Notes: generated by a model not told the origin, from the sequence alone. A stretch of 64,000 bases of DNA from Burkholderia pseudomultivorans (GCF_902499075.1 NZ_CABVPP010000016.1:1-64000); one strand, 5' to 3'. Positions 33,495 to 42,810 are shown, numbered from the stretch's first letter. Program-made: numbers and translations.

Positions 33495-35183
33495 ATGACG
33501 CGGTCCAGCCTGCCCCCTTTGCCGCCGGACGCCGACCTGCGCAAGCTGATCCATTTCTCGGCGAGCGACGGCCGCATCTGGCTCGCCGGTCAGCGGATGG
33601 TGCTGCTACACGCCGGCGCGCTGGCCACGCTGCGTCAGGAACTGATGGAGAGCGTCGGGCCGGCGCAGACGCGGCGCTTCTTCACGCGCGTCGGCTTCGC
33701 GGCCGGCGAGCGCGACGCGGCGCTCGCGCGCGAGATCCGCAGCGGCGCGTCGCTGTTCGACATGTTCCATGTCGGCCCGCAGCTGCACATGCTCGAAGGC
33801 GCGGTGCAGGTCACGCCGCTGCGCTTCGACGCCGATCCGGCGACGGGCGCGTTCCATTGCGAATACCGGTGGGAACATTCGTGGGAAGCCGACGTGCACC
33901 TGCGCACCTTCGGCCCGCAGCCCGAGCCGGTGTGCTGGATGCTGATCGGCTATGCGACCGGCTACACGAGCGCGTTCATCGGCCGCCAGATCCTGTTCAA
34001 GGAAACGACCTGCGTCGGCATGCACGATCCGCACTGCACGATCGTCGGCAAGCCGGCCGAGGAATGGCCGGATGCCGACGAAATCTCGTCGTGGTTCAAG
34101 GCCGACTCGCTGATCAACACGATCCGCGACCTGCAGACCGAGGTCGAATCGCTGCGCCTCGAGATCGCGCCAGACGACGACCGGACCCGGCTCGTCGGCC
34201 GCTCCGATGCATTTCGCGCGGCCTATGCGCTGCTGGAGACGGCCGCGCCGACCAAGGTCGCGGTGCTGCTGACGGGCGAAACGGGCGTCGGCAAGGAGCG
34301 CTTCGCGCGGGCGCTGCACTGCCTCAGCCCGCGCGCCGCGAAGCCGTTCGTCGCGATCAACTGCGCGGCGATTCCGCATGCGCTGATCGAATCCGAGCTG
34401 TTCGGCGCGGAGAAAGGCGCGTTTACCGGCTCGCAGGCCGCGCGCGCCGGGCGTTTCGAACGCGCGGACGGCGGCACGCTGTTCCTCGACGAAATCGGCG
34501 AGCTGCCGCTCGACGTGCAGGCGAAGCTGCTGCGCGTCCTGCAGGAAGGCGAGGTCGAGCGGCTCGGCGCGACCGACAGCCGCAAGGTCGACGTGCGCAT
34601 CGTCGCGGCGACCAACCGCGATCTCGAACAGGCGGTGCGCGACGGCAGCTTCCGCGCCGATCTCTATTACCGGATCAACGTCTACCCGGTGCCGATTCCG
34701 CCGCTGCGCGACCGGCAGGACGACATCGCACTGCTCGCCGACGCGATGCTCGCGCGCTTCGCGTCGCTGCACGGCAAGCCCGCGCCGACGCTGACCGACT
34801 ATGCGTACGACGCGCTGCGCGGCTACCGCTGGCCCGGCAACGTGCGCGAACTGGAGAACCTGATCGAGCGCGCGGTGATCCTGTCGCGGCCCAATCTCGC
34901 GGTCGACGCGAAGGACCTGTTCCCCGGCGTCGGGCTGCCGGGCGGCGCCACGGTCGACCGCGCGGGGCAGATTCGCCCGGCGCCCGCGATGACGATCGAT
35001 TGCGGCAGCCTGCTCGACCAGCTGCAGGGCGGCGGCGGCCTCGACGGGCTCGAACGGGCGCTGCTGCATGAAGCGGTCGACCGCGCGAACGGCAACCTGT
35101 CGGCCGCCGCGCGCCTGCTCGGACTGACGCGCGCGCAGCTCAGCTATCGCCTGAACCGCAAGCAGGACCAGGAGGACGCGTGA
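33495..35183 (+). CDS. dmpR: DmpR/XylR-type sigma-54-dependent activator of phenol degradation
   Basis: A 562-residue NtrC-family activator. The N-terminal phenol-sensing domain (about 15-210, ending in the V4R part with [14 protein letters not shown]) precedes a linker and an AAA+ domain with Walker A GETGVGK at 261-267 and the [15 protein letters not shown] segment. The C-terminal Fis-type helix-turn-helix is [20 protein letters not shown]. The loop that contacts sigma-54 reads GAFTGS at 308-313 instead of the usual GAFTGA. Effector binding relieves repression by the A domain in characterised homologues. The ATG at MTRSS has GGAG nearby. It is divergent from dmpK and is followed after one base by a GntR gene. 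Confidence 0.93.
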   Translation: MTRSSLPPLPPDADLRKLIHFSASDGRIWLAGQRMVLLHAGALATLRQELMESVGPAQTRRFFTRVGFAAGERDAALAREIRSGASLFDMFHVGPQLHMLEGAVQVTPLRFDADPATGAFHCEYRWEHSWEADVHLRTFGPQPEPVCWMLIGYATGYTSAFIGRQILFKETTCVGMHDPHCTIVGKPAEEWPDADEISSWFKADSLINTIRDLQTEVESLRLEIAPDDDRTRLVGRSDAFRAAYALLETAAPTKVAVLLTGETGVGKERFARALHCLSPRAAKPFVAINCAAIPHALIESELFGAEKGAFTGSQAARAGRFERADGGTLFLDEIGELPLDVQAKLLRVLQEGEVERLGATDSRKVDVRIVAATNRDLEQAVRDGSFRADLYYRINVYPVPIPPLRDRQDDIALLADAMLARFASLHGKPAPTLTDYAYDALRGYRWPGNVRELENLIERAVILSRPNLAVDAKDLFPGVGLPGGATVDRAGQIRPAPAMTIDCGSLLDQLQGGGGLDGLERALLHEAVDRANGNLSAAARLLGLTRAQLSYRLNRKQDQEDA

Positions 35184-35184
35184 C

Positions 35185-35940
35185 ATGAACACCATCCTGC
35201 CCGACCATGCGCCGGCCGATCCGCTGGCCGACGGCACCGCGAGCGCGACCATCCCCGCCGACGACGACGCGAGCGAACCGCATGCGCGCACGCTCAGCGA
35301 GCATGCGTACCACCAGCTTCGGCAGCATATCGTCGAAGGACACTACCCGCCGGGCGCGAAACTGCGCGTCGAACATCTGAAGAATGTATACGGCGTCGGC
35401 GCGGGCACGCTGCGCGAGGCGCTGACGCGGCTCGTCAGCGATGCGCTGGTGGTCGCCGAAGGGCAGCGCGGATTCCGCGTGACGCCGATGTCGGTCGCCG
35501 ATCTGGAGGCGATCACGCGGCTGCGCATCCATATCGAGGTCGACGCGCTGCGCGAATCGGTGCGCTGCGGGGATGCCGCGTGGGAGCAGCGCGTGCGGCA
35601 AAGCTTCGAGATGCTGTCGGCGTGGGAGCAGCCGGTGTCGATCGCGCACCGGACCGCGTGGGAAGCATGCAACCGGCGCTTTCACGAAGCGCTGATCTCC
35701 GCGGCCGCGACGCCGTGGACCTACCTGATCCTGCGCATGCTGTCGCAGCAGAGCGAACGCTACCGGCGCGTGTGCATCGGCCTCGGCGATTCGAAACGCG
35801 ACGTGCATGCGGAGCACACGTGCCTGTTCGAAGCGGCGATGCGGCGCGCGGACGCGCGCGCGGCGCTCGCGCTCGAAGACCATATCGGCACGACGCTCGC
35901 GGTCGTGCGAAACGCGCCGCCCGGTGCGCTGCCGTTTTAG
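35185..35940 (+). CDS. GntR/FadR-family regulator, probable repressor of the phenol genes
   Basis: A 251-residue regulator. After a disordered N-terminus of about 35 residues comes the GntR winged helix (AYHQLRQHIVEGHYPPGAKL to GAGTLREALTRL) and then an all-helical FCD effector domain with the His/Asp metal-type residues in RRFHEALI and HAEHTCLFEA. Starting one base after the dmpR stop, it is co-transcribed with the activator. In Comamonas a GntR protein, AphS, represses phenol catabolism, so a similar silencing role here is likely. Its own operator was not located. Confidence 0.88.
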   Translation: MNTILPDHAPADPLADGTASATIPADDDASEPHARTLSEHAYHQLRQHIVEGHYPPGAKLRVEHLKNVYGVGAGTLREALTRLVSDALVVAEGQRGFRVTPMSVADLEAITRLRIHIEVDALRESVRCGDAAWEQRVRQSFEMLSAWEQPVSIAHRTAWEACNRRFHEALISAAATPWTYLILRMLSQQSERYRRVCIGLGDSKRDVHAEHTCLFEAAMRRADARAALALEDHIGTTLAVVRNAPPGALPF

Positions 35941-35964
35941 ACGGCACACCGCGGCGCCCGACGC

Positions 35965-36789
35965 TCAGGCCAGTTCCGGATAGCCGTGCGCGGCGGCTGC
36001 GTGCGCGAACTGCGCGATCGCGTCGTAGTCGCCCGGCGCAAGCCGTTCGAAGCCGCGCAGCCGCAGCGCCCGGGCGCGCGCCGCATCGGCCTCGACCGCG
36101 CGGTCGAGCGCGTCGCGCAGCGCGGCCGCCTGCGCATCGTCGAGCGCGCGCGAAGCGATCAACGGCAGCCCCGGCGCGGGCGCCGTCGTGTCGATCACGC
36201 GAATCCCGTCCAGCAGCGCCGGCAGCGCATCGCGCACGTACGCGAACGTCACGCAGTCGATCGCCGCGCAGTCGGCGTCGCCGGCGCCGATCGCGCGCAG
36301 CACGTTCAGATGCGAGCCGAACGGCGTGACCGAGCCGAAGAACCGACCGTCGTGCGCATGCGGCGCGACCGCATGCCGAAGCGCATTCATGCCGCTGTGC
36401 GAATCGTCGCCGTTGTAGCCGGCGCGCAGCCCGCGACACGCGGCCAGCGTCGTCGCGCCGCCCGCATGCACGCGCGCCGACACGACCAGCATGCTGCGAT
36501 AGCGCGCGCCGTCGCAGCCTTGCGCGTCGAACGCCGGCGTCGCGATCAGGTGCACGTCGTCGCGCAGGCCGAGCATCCGGTACGGAAAACCGCAGGTCTG
36601 CGACAGCAGCAGGTCGCGGCGCCGCCACAACGCGGGCAGGTCGCCGAACGGCTCGTCGAGCAGCGTGAAGTCGGCCGGCCCGCCCGCGCGCGCGAACGCA
36701 TCGAGCGCGTCGCGCAGCAGCGCCCGCCACAGCGCGGCGTGGCGCGGCGTCACGTTGTACATCGGCAGTCCGGCGATCCATGAGCTCAT
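35965..36789 (-). CDS. PhnD-like substrate-binding domain protein without signal peptide
   Basis: A 274-residue protein of the phosphate/phosphite/phosphonate binding family (PhnD type). Recognisable parts are GLPMYNVTP at the start, LLSQTCGFPYR, LRAGYNGDDSHSGMNALR and AAIDCVTFAYV. Canonical members are periplasmic, but this one begins MSSWIAGLPMYNV with no export signal and no transporter genes beside it. That suggests a cytoplasmic sensor, enzyme-like use or dependence on another start; no alternative upstream start with a signal peptide is visible. It is divergent from a fatty acid desaturase gene. Confidence 0.75.
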   Translation of the reverse strand: MSSWIAGLPMYNVTPRHAALWRALLRDALDAFARAGGPADFTLLDEPFGDLPALWRRRDLLLSQTCGFPYRMLGLRDDVHLIATPAFDAQGCDGARYRSMLVVSARVHAGGATTLAACRGLRAGYNGDDSHSGMNALRHAVAPHAHDGRFFGSVTPFGSHLNVLRAIGAGDADCAAIDCVTFAYVRDALPALLDGIRVIDTTAPAPGLPLIASRALDDAQAAALRDALDRAVEADAARARALRLRGFERLAPGDYDAIAQFAHAAAAHGYPELA

Positions 36790-37111
36790 GCGCGCATTCT
36801 ACGCATCCGCCCGTGCGCGGTGGAAGCCCGTGCGATCCCGCATCCGGCCGCCCCGCGGCACGGTCGCCACGACGGCCCGGAAGCTTATCCAAGCCGCACC
36901 GATAAGCAAATGCGAATCGATTGGTTGGCCCCGCAACGCAATCCGGTTACGTTCGAGTGCCGGTTTCGTCGTCGCGGCAGACCCGGACGAACCGATCGAC
37001 CGCCATCGGCGATGGGCGCGGTTCGCCGGCGCCGCCCACGCCGGACAGCTCAACCGCGTGTGTCCCCGCCTCGAAGGGGGGACGCCGCCCGCTCCACTTC
37101 GCATCAGCACC
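36790..37111. promoter_or_regulatory. Divergent interval with GCTTATC-N11-GATAAGC site
   Basis: The 322-base gap between the PhnD-like and desaturase genes contains one perfect inverted repeat, GCTTATC at 36883-36889 and GATAAGC at 36901-36907. The 7-11-7 layout is that of a dimeric regulator site. I see no small gene in the interval and no strong promoter pair. Confidence 0.5.
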
Positions 37112-38134
37112 ATGGCCGAATACTTCGACGTCGACCACGCGCGCGCGATCGCCACGCTCGACGCCCGCTTCACCGCCCGCACCGAATGGCCGACCTGGCT
37201 GCTGATCGTCGCGATCTACGGCGGCTGGCTCGCGGTGCTGCTGCTCGTGCGCGCGGAACGCCTGTCGCTCGCGGCCGCGACGCCGCCGCTGATCCTGCTC
37301 GGCGCGTGGCATCTGTCGCTGCAGCACGAACTGCTGCACGGCCACCCGACGCGTTCAGCGCGCATCAACAAGCTGCTCGGCTATCCGCCGCTGACGGTCT
37401 GGTATCCGTACACGCTGTATCGCGACACGCATCTCGACCACCACCGCGACGAAGACTTGACCGTGCCGGGCGTCGATCCCGAAACGAACTACGTGTCGCG
37501 CGCCCGCTGGGCGCAACTGCCGCGCTGGCGCCGCGCGCTGTCGGCCGCGCGCAAGACCTTCGTCGGGCGGCTGGTCGTCGGGCCGCCGACGAGCATCGCC
37601 GCGATGTTCGCCGCGGCGTTCGTCGAATTCCGGCGCGGCGAGCTGCGCTACCTGCCGATGTGGGCGGCGCATGCCGCATGCGTCGTCGCGCTGCTCGCGG
37701 CGCTGCAAACGGCAATCGGCTTGCCGTGGTGGTACTACCTGCTCGTGGTCACGTGGCCCGCGCATTCGATCGCGATGATCCGCTCGCTGTACGAGCATCG
37801 CGCCGCGCCGCATCCGAAGGCGCGCATCGCAATCAACGAGGCCGGCTTCGCGATGCGGCTGCTGTACCTGAACAACAACTACCACCTCGTCCATCACGAT
37901 CTGCCGAAGCTGCCGTGGTACGACCTGCCGCGCGCCTACCGGATGCGGCGCGACGCGTATGCGCGCAAATGCGGCGGCTTCGTGATCCGCGGCTATCGCG
38001 AACTGCTCGCGCGTCATGCGTGGACGCCGACCGACACGCCCGTGCATCCGTTCGATCGCGGCACCGCATCGCTGTCGACAGGCAGCGGCGTGCAGGTTGC
38101 CGTCGTCGACGGGTATCCGCAGATCAGTACGTAG
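37112..38134 (+). CDS. Membrane fatty acid desaturase/hydroxylase-family enzyme
   Basis: A 340-residue integral membrane protein of the fatty acid desaturase superfamily. The three His boxes are present: HELLHGH near residue 73, HLDHHRDED near 108, and HLVHHDLP near 260. Hydrophobic segments at about 28-48, 50-68, 190-210 and 212-230 fit the usual four-helix plan with a cytoplasmic diiron site. The enzyme class introduces double bonds or hydroxyls into acyl chains or related molecules; the substrate cannot be told. The start MAEYFDVDHARA has only a weak ribosome site, but upstream frame lacks similarity. Confidence 0.85.
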   Translation: MAEYFDVDHARAIATLDARFTARTEWPTWLLIVAIYGGWLAVLLLVRAERLSLAAATPPLILLGAWHLSLQHELLHGHPTRSARINKLLGYPPLTVWYPYTLYRDTHLDHHRDEDLTVPGVDPETNYVSRARWAQLPRWRRALSAARKTFVGRLVVGPPTSIAAMFAAAFVEFRRGELRYLPMWAAHAACVVALLAALQTAIGLPWWYYLLVVTWPAHSIAMIRSLYEHRAAPHPKARIAINEAGFAMRLLYLNNNYHLVHHDLPKLPWYDLPRAYRMRRDAYARKCGGFVIRGYRELLARHAWTPTDTPVHPFDRGTASLSTGSGVQVAVVDGYPQIST

Positions 38135-38168
38135 GCAGGGCAAGCGCGGCGCCGAGCGCACGCGTGCG

Positions 38169-39053
38169 CTATGCAAGCCCGGCTACCCAGTCGATGAACA
38201 CCCTGAGCCGCGGCGACAGATGCCCGCGATGCGGATACAGCACCGACAACGGCAGCGGCGGCGGGCGCACGCGCGTGAGAATTTCCGTCAGCGTGCCACG
38301 CTGCAGCTGTCCGACGACGTGATAGCGCGGCACCTGCACGATGCCGAGCCCCGCCTCGCACGCGGCGACATACGCGTCGCCGTTGTTGACCGACACCGAC
38401 GCCGGCAATTCCCGCGTTTCCACGCGCCCGTCGACGCCGAATGCGAGCGGCACGCGCTTGCCGCTCGACGCCGACACGTAAGCGACTTCCCGATGCTTCG
38501 CGAGCGCCGCGAGATTGCGCGGCCGGCCGTGCGCGGCCAGATAGCCGGGACTCGCGCAGGTGACCTGTTCGAGCAGGCCGACGCGGCGTGCCACGAGCGA
38601 CGAATCGGTCAGCTCGCCGATCCGCACGACGCAGTCGACGCTCTCGCGCGCCAGGTCGACGCGGCGATCGCCGATGCTGATGTCGAGCGTGACCTGCGGA
38701 TAGCGCGCGAAGAAGTCGGGCAGCGCCGGAATCACGACCAGGCGTGCGAACGAACTGGCGAGATCGATCTTCAGCGCGCCCTGCGGATGCCGCGCCGCAT
38801 GCGAGAACGACGCCTCGGCCTCGTCGATGCCGTCGAGGATGTCGACGCAGCGCTGGTAGTACGCGGCGCCGTCGAGCGTCGGGCTCACGTGCCGCGTCGT
38901 GCGCACCAGCAGCCGCGCGCCGAGATGCGCTTCGAGCTGCTTCATGATCTGCGTCGCAGACGCGCGCTGCATGCCGAGCTGCTGCGCGGCGCGCGTGAAG
39001 CTGCCTGAATCGACGATGCAGGTAAAGAGCCGCATGGCCGTCAATCTGTCCAT
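38169..39053 (-). CDS. LysR-family regulator, divergent from benE
   Basis: A 294-residue LysR regulator of the CrgA-like type: MDRLTAMRLFTCIVDSGSF leads into the helix-turn-helix, and the effector domain contains LKIDLASSFARLVVIPALPDF. It is divergent from the benzoate transporter gene. A perfect inverted repeat ACTGTTTA-N7-TAAACAGT begins 13 bases upstream of its start and is a likely operator for it. A role in sensing benzoate or another aromatic acid is inferred from position. Confidence 0.9.
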   Translation of the reverse strand: MDRLTAMRLFTCIVDSGSFTRAAQQLGMQRASATQIMKQLEAHLGARLLVRTTRHVSPTLDGAAYYQRCVDILDGIDEAEASFSHAARHPQGALKIDLASSFARLVVIPALPDFFARYPQVTLDISIGDRRVDLARESVDCVVRIGELTDSSLVARRVGLLEQVTCASPGYLAAHGRPRNLAALAKHREVAYVSASSGKRVPLAFGVDGRVETRELPASVSVNNGDAYVAACEAGLGIVQVPRYHVVGQLQRGTLTEILTRVRPPPLPLSVLYPHRGHLSPRLRVFIDWVAGLA

Positions 39054-39065
39054 CTCGCCGCCCGA

Positions 39066-39088
39066 ACTGTTTACGAAAAATAAACAGT
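39066..39088. promoter_or_regulatory. Perfect inverted repeat ACTGTTTA-N7-TAAACAGT
   Basis: Eight-base arms at 39066-39073 and 39081-39088 with a seven-base A-rich spacer. It sits in the LysR/benE divergent region, close to the LysR start. The arm spacing is shorter than classical T-N11-A but symmetrical about the same centre. Confidence 0.65.
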
Positions 39089-39210
39089 GTTGATATTCGG
39101 CGAAGAATTGTCAATTCCGCCCGCTATGCCCAGAATGACGGCACCCCCGGGCATGTGCCAAGCTCCCCCGGATCCGACCCCGGGCCGCGCGCCCCCAACT
39201 CCCGACGACG

Positions 39211-40407
39211 ATGCATCCGAATACTCCGACCGGCGCCGCGCGCGCGATCGGCACCGACTGGTCCGTTTCCGCGATTACCGCCGGCTTTCTCGCGGTACTG
39301 ATTTCATATGCGGGCCCGCTCGCGATCTTCTTCCAGGCCGCGCAGGCCGCCCACGCGTCCGACGCGATGGTCGCGTCGTGGGTCTGGGCGATCTCGATCG
39401 GCGCGGGCGTGTCGGGGCTGTTCGCGAGCTGGAAACTGAAGGTGCCGGTCGTGACCGCGTGGTCGGCGCCCGGCACCGCGCTGCTGGTCGGCCTGTTTCC
39501 GCAGCTGACGCTGAACCAGGCCGTCGGCGCATACATCACGGCCGCGCTGATCATCCTGGTGATCGGCGTCACCGGCTATTTCGACCGGCTGGTGCGCCAT
39601 ATTCCGCGCGGCATCGCGTGCGGGATGATGGCCGGCATCCTGCTGCCGTTCGGCACGCGTGCGTTTTCGGCGGCGTCGGAACAGCCGGTGCTCGCGTTCG
39701 GGATGATCGCCGCCTATGTGATCTTCAAGCGCCTGCTGCCGCGCTACAGCATCGTGCTCGTGCTGCTGACGGGCGCCGCGCTCGCGACGCTGCTCGGGAT
39801 GACGCATCTCGACAACGTATCGGCACGCATCGCGCGGCCGATCTTCATCGCGCCCGAATGGACGCTCGGCACGACGCTCAGCCTCGCGCTGCCGCTCGTC
39901 GTCGTCAGCCTCACGGGCCAGTTCCTGCCGGGCATGACGATCCTGCGCGTGTCCGGCTATCACACGCCGGCGCGCCCGATCATCACCGCGACCAGCGTGA
40001 TGTCGCTCGTCGTCGCCTGCTTCGGCGGAATCACGATCGTCGTCGCGGCGATCACCGCCGCGCTCTGCACCGGCAAGGACGCGCACGAGGATCCGGCGCG
40101 CCGGTACATCGCAGGCATCGCGAACGGCGTGATCTACCTGATCGGCGGGCTGTTCGCGGGCACCATCGTCGCGGTGTTCTTCGCGCTGCCTAAGGCGTTC
40201 GTCGCGATCCTCGCCGGGCTGGCGCTGATCGGCGCGATCGGCGCGAACGTGCACGGGATCTTCGAGGACGAGAACCATCGAGAAGCCTCGGTAATCACGT
40301 TCCTCGCGACCGCGTCGGGGATGACGTGGCTCGGTCTCGGCTCCGCGTTCTGGGGGATCGTGATCGGTTCGCTGTCGTATGCGGTGTTGAACAAGGTAAG
40401 GCGCTAG
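39211..40407 (+). CDS. benE: Benzoate/H+ symporter BenE family transporter
   Basis: A 398-residue inner-membrane transporter with about eleven hydrophobic segments. Family features are the opening AITAGFLAVLISYAGPLAIFFQAA, the substrate-site loop VVTAWSAPGTALL, LTGQFLPGMTILRVSGY and CFGGITIVVAAITAALCTG. BenE proteins import benzoate with protons. No benzoate dioxygenase genes lie in the window, so this copy may act alone or for another aromatic acid. It is divergently paired with a LysR gene. Confidence 0.92.
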   Translation: MHPNTPTGAARAIGTDWSVSAITAGFLAVLISYAGPLAIFFQAAQAAHASDAMVASWVWAISIGAGVSGLFASWKLKVPVVTAWSAPGTALLVGLFPQLTLNQAVGAYITAALIILVIGVTGYFDRLVRHIPRGIACGMMAGILLPFGTRAFSAASEQPVLAFGMIAAYVIFKRLLPRYSIVLVLLTGAALATLLGMTHLDNVSARIARPIFIAPEWTLGTTLSLALPLVVVSLTGQFLPGMTILRVSGYHTPARPIITATSVMSLVVACFGGITIVVAAITAALCTGKDAHEDPARRYIAGIANGVIYLIGGLFAGTIVAVFFALPKAFVAILAGLALIGAIGANVHGIFEDENHREASVITFLATASGMTWLGLGSAFWGIVIGSLSYAVLNKVRR

Positions 40408-40461
40408 GTTCGACGCGCGGCGCGTGCGTGATCGTGTGCACCGCGCATCGCGCCGTTTCGC

Positions 40462-41349
40462 TTATCGCGTGTGCTCGCGCATCAGTTGCGCCAGTGCATC
40501 CGCCAGTGTCGTCGTGCCGTAAAGCCGCTCCGACACACCGTCCTCGACGTCGATCTGCCCCGCGTTGTGCACGTCGTACAGATCGACGACCAGTTGCGCA
40601 TGGCGCGCGCTCAGCCCCGCGCGCAGCAGCGTCGCCGTCCAGGCGTCGCGCGGCAGTGCGTGCGCGGCGATGTCCCGGCCGGCCACCGCGCCGAGCGTCA
40701 GCGCGATCTCGCTCGCGCTGACGCGCCGCGGGCCTTCGATACTGACGATGCGCGGCCCGCGGCTGCCCTCCGGACGGTCCAGCAGCAGCCGCGCCGCGAC
40801 GACGCCCACATCGGGCGCCCAGACTGCGGGAAAAGCCTTGTCGACCGGATGATGGAGACTCGGCAGCATGCCGGTCGCCAGCGCTACCGGCGCGACTCTC
40901 GCCCAGTTCTGCAGATGCTCGGCCGAGCGCAGCAGCGTCAAATGCGTCGGAATGGCCTTCAGGCGTTCCTCGAGCAGATGGAACAGGCTCGTGATGCCGG
41001 TATTGCCGTCGCGCTCCGCGCCGTAGTCCGACAGGCCGAGCAGCACGGCGGGCGGATGCGCGGCGAGCGCCGCGGTCGCGACGTCGATCATGCGCGACAT
41101 CGTCGCGGCAGGATCGTCGTCGGCGACCGGAACCGGGCACAGCATCTGTACCGCGTGCGCGCCGTCGAGCGCCGAGGCGACCGACCGCTGGTCCGTCAGG
41201 TCTGCGATCGCCACTTCGCAGCCCAGTTGCGCGAAGCGCTCGCGATGACGCGCGTCGCGCAGCACCGCGCGCACCGGATGGCCTGCGCGACGCAGGGTCG
41301 TTACCGTCGACAGGCCGGCGTTGCCGGATGCACCGAAGATCACGAACAC
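40462..41349 (-). CDS. NmrA-type NAD(P)-binding protein
   Basis: A 295-residue atypical short-chain dehydrogenase of the NmrA/HSCARG group. The Rossmann motif is FVIFGASGNAGLSTV, but the catalytic YxxxK is absent, as expected for this branch of redox sensors and quinone-reductase-like proteins. The start is a GTG with AGGAG six bases upstream; the open frame continues further but without family similarity. An AraC regulator gene lies 168 bases upstream on the same strand and may control it. Confidence 0.85.
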   Translation of the reverse strand: MFVIFGASGNAGLSTVTTLRRAGHPVRAVLRDARHRERFAQLGCEVAIADLTDQRSVASALDGAHAVQMLCPVPVADDDPAATMSRMIDVATAALAAHPPAVLLGLSDYGAERDGNTGITSLFHLLEERLKAIPTHLTLLRSAEHLQNWARVAPVALATGMLPSLHHPVDKAFPAVWAPDVGVVAARLLLDRPEGSRGPRIVSIEGPRRVSASEIALTLGAVAGRDIAAHALPRDAWTATLLRAGLSARHAQLVVDLYDVHNAGQIDVEDGVSERLYGTTTLADALAQLMREHTR

Positions 41350-41517
41350 GATCCACTCCTGTTGGATGGGGGTGACGTGATTGTCGGCAGGCGCGGCGCG
41401 GATGGCGCGCACGAACGGATGAACCGGACAGGAAAGGATCAGCGGTTTGCGGGCGCGCCCGACATGCAGCGCGCCGATTCCGGCTGGTGAAGAAGGCGAG
41501 GTCGCGAAGCGCAACGC

Positions 41518-42426
41518 CTATGCGTCGCCGTCCCTGTCAACGACCAGCCGCAGCCCCGCCCGCACGCCCGAGCGCGCGATCTCGGCCGGCGTCGCGCCGA
41601 GCAGGCGATTCATCCAGTTCGCCATATGGCTCTGATGCGCGAACCCTGCTTCGAGCGCGACCTGGCTGATGCTGAGCCGCCCTTCGAGCAACAGCGTCTT
41701 CGCGCGTTCGACGCGGCGCTGCACGACATACTGGTGCACCGGCACGCCGAGCGTTTCGCGAAACAGCACCTTGAAATGCGGGACGCTGATCGACACGAGC
41801 GCCGCGAGTTCCGCGAGCGTGAGCCGCCGGTCGAGGTTCGACTCGACATAATCGAGCACGCGCGCGGCCGTCTTCGGCGCGAGCGAACGCCGCCGCTCGC
41901 GGAACGCCGGTGCGCTGTCGGCCAGCCGCGCGACCAGCGCCGTGCACAGGCTCTCCGCATACAGCGGGTCCGACGCATCGTCCGCTTCGAGCTCGGCGGC
42001 GATCGCCCACGCGATGTGCTGCAGGCGCGGATCGCGCACCTGCAGCCGGCGCCGGATCTGCGCCTGCGACGGCTTCAGTTCGAGGTGCTCGAAGGTCCGG
42101 CGCACGAACGCATCGCTGAGCATGATGTGCAGGATCCGGCAGTCGGCGCTGTCGGTCCAGCGGCCCGGCAGGCCGGCCGGAATCACGTCGACGTCGCCGT
42201 GCGCCTGGATGCGCGACACGCGCTCGCCGTCGCACACGCAATCCGCACGGACGGGCCCGCCGACATGCACGCCGATGCGGTGATGCTCGGCCGCCGGAAT
42301 CCGGTAGGTGCCGGCGCGGATGTCGAGCAGCGCCGCGCCGAAGCCGTGCCAGCCGAGCCCGCGGCTGGAGCGCAGGCTGACCGGGACGCCGTTGTCCGGC
42401 GGCGCGGCGAGAATCGCATCGCTCAT
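41518..42426 (-). CDS. AraC-family transcriptional regulator
   Basis: A 302-residue regulator. The N-terminal cupin-like part (about 20-130) includes RIPAAEHHRIGVHVGGP. The C-terminal AraC DNA-binding domain (about 195-295) has two helix-turn-helix units, LTLAELAALVSISVPHFKVLF and ISQVALEAGFAHQSHMANWM. GAGGAG precedes the chosen ATG. The likely target is the NmrA-type gene just downstream or its own promoter. Confidence 0.9.
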   Translation of the reverse strand: MSDAILAAPPDNGVPVSLRSSRGLGWHGFGAALLDIRAGTYRIPAAEHHRIGVHVGGPVRADCVCDGERVSRIQAHGDVDVIPAGLPGRWTDSADCRILHIMLSDAFVRRTFEHLELKPSQAQIRRRLQVRDPRLQHIAWAIAAELEADDASDPLYAESLCTALVARLADSAPAFRERRRSLAPKTAARVLDYVESNLDRRLTLAELAALVSISVPHFKVLFRETLGVPVHQYVVQRRVERAKTLLLEGRLSISQVALEAGFAHQSHMANWMNRLLGATPAEIARSGVRAGLRLVVDRDGDA

Positions 42427-42612
42427 CGCACGTTCTCCTCGAGCAGATCGGATGTCGAACGGGCATTGTGACGCGTTTTCCGGCGGCGTGCCGGCCATGG
42501 GCGGCCCGGACAGAAAAAGATCATCCGTTTCTGCTCTGGCCGATCCTTGCATGAGCGCCGGCGGCCGTCGCGACGCCTACGATCGCCTCATCCGACACCG
42601 ACGGAGACCGTC

Positions 42613-42810
42613 ATGCCCCATTACTGCCCGTCGCGCGCGGCGTTCGCCGTCCCGCGTTCTTCCGGCGCGGCCGCGCCCCGGCCAGCCTCCCGCATTCGCG
42701 GCATCCGGTCCGCCGTCGCCGAATGGTGCCTCCGCGCGGTCGGCTGGCATCGGCTCGAACGGCTGCTCGCGTCGATTCCGGACAGCAACGACGATTTCGG
42801 GATCGGCTGA
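42613..42810 (+). CDS. Small basic hypothetical protein
   Basis: A 65-residue frame, MPHYCPSRAAFAVPRSSG at the start, with a helix-prone second half (SAVAEWCLRAVGWHRLERLLASI). GGAG lies seven bases before the ATG. It is divergent from the AraC gene and convergent with a LysR gene. The Trp/Arg/Leu-rich helix resembles the short DUF1127-like peptides only loosely. I am not sure that it is translated. Confidence 0.4.
   Translation: MPHYCPSRAAFAVPRSSGAAAPRPASRIRGIRSAVAEWCLRAVGWHRLERLLASIPDSNDDFGIG

Noticed and set aside
36842-37111. Longer starts of the fatty acid desaturase
   Set aside because: The open frame reaches further upstream, but these residues are not desaturase-like and would add about 150 residues to the family length.
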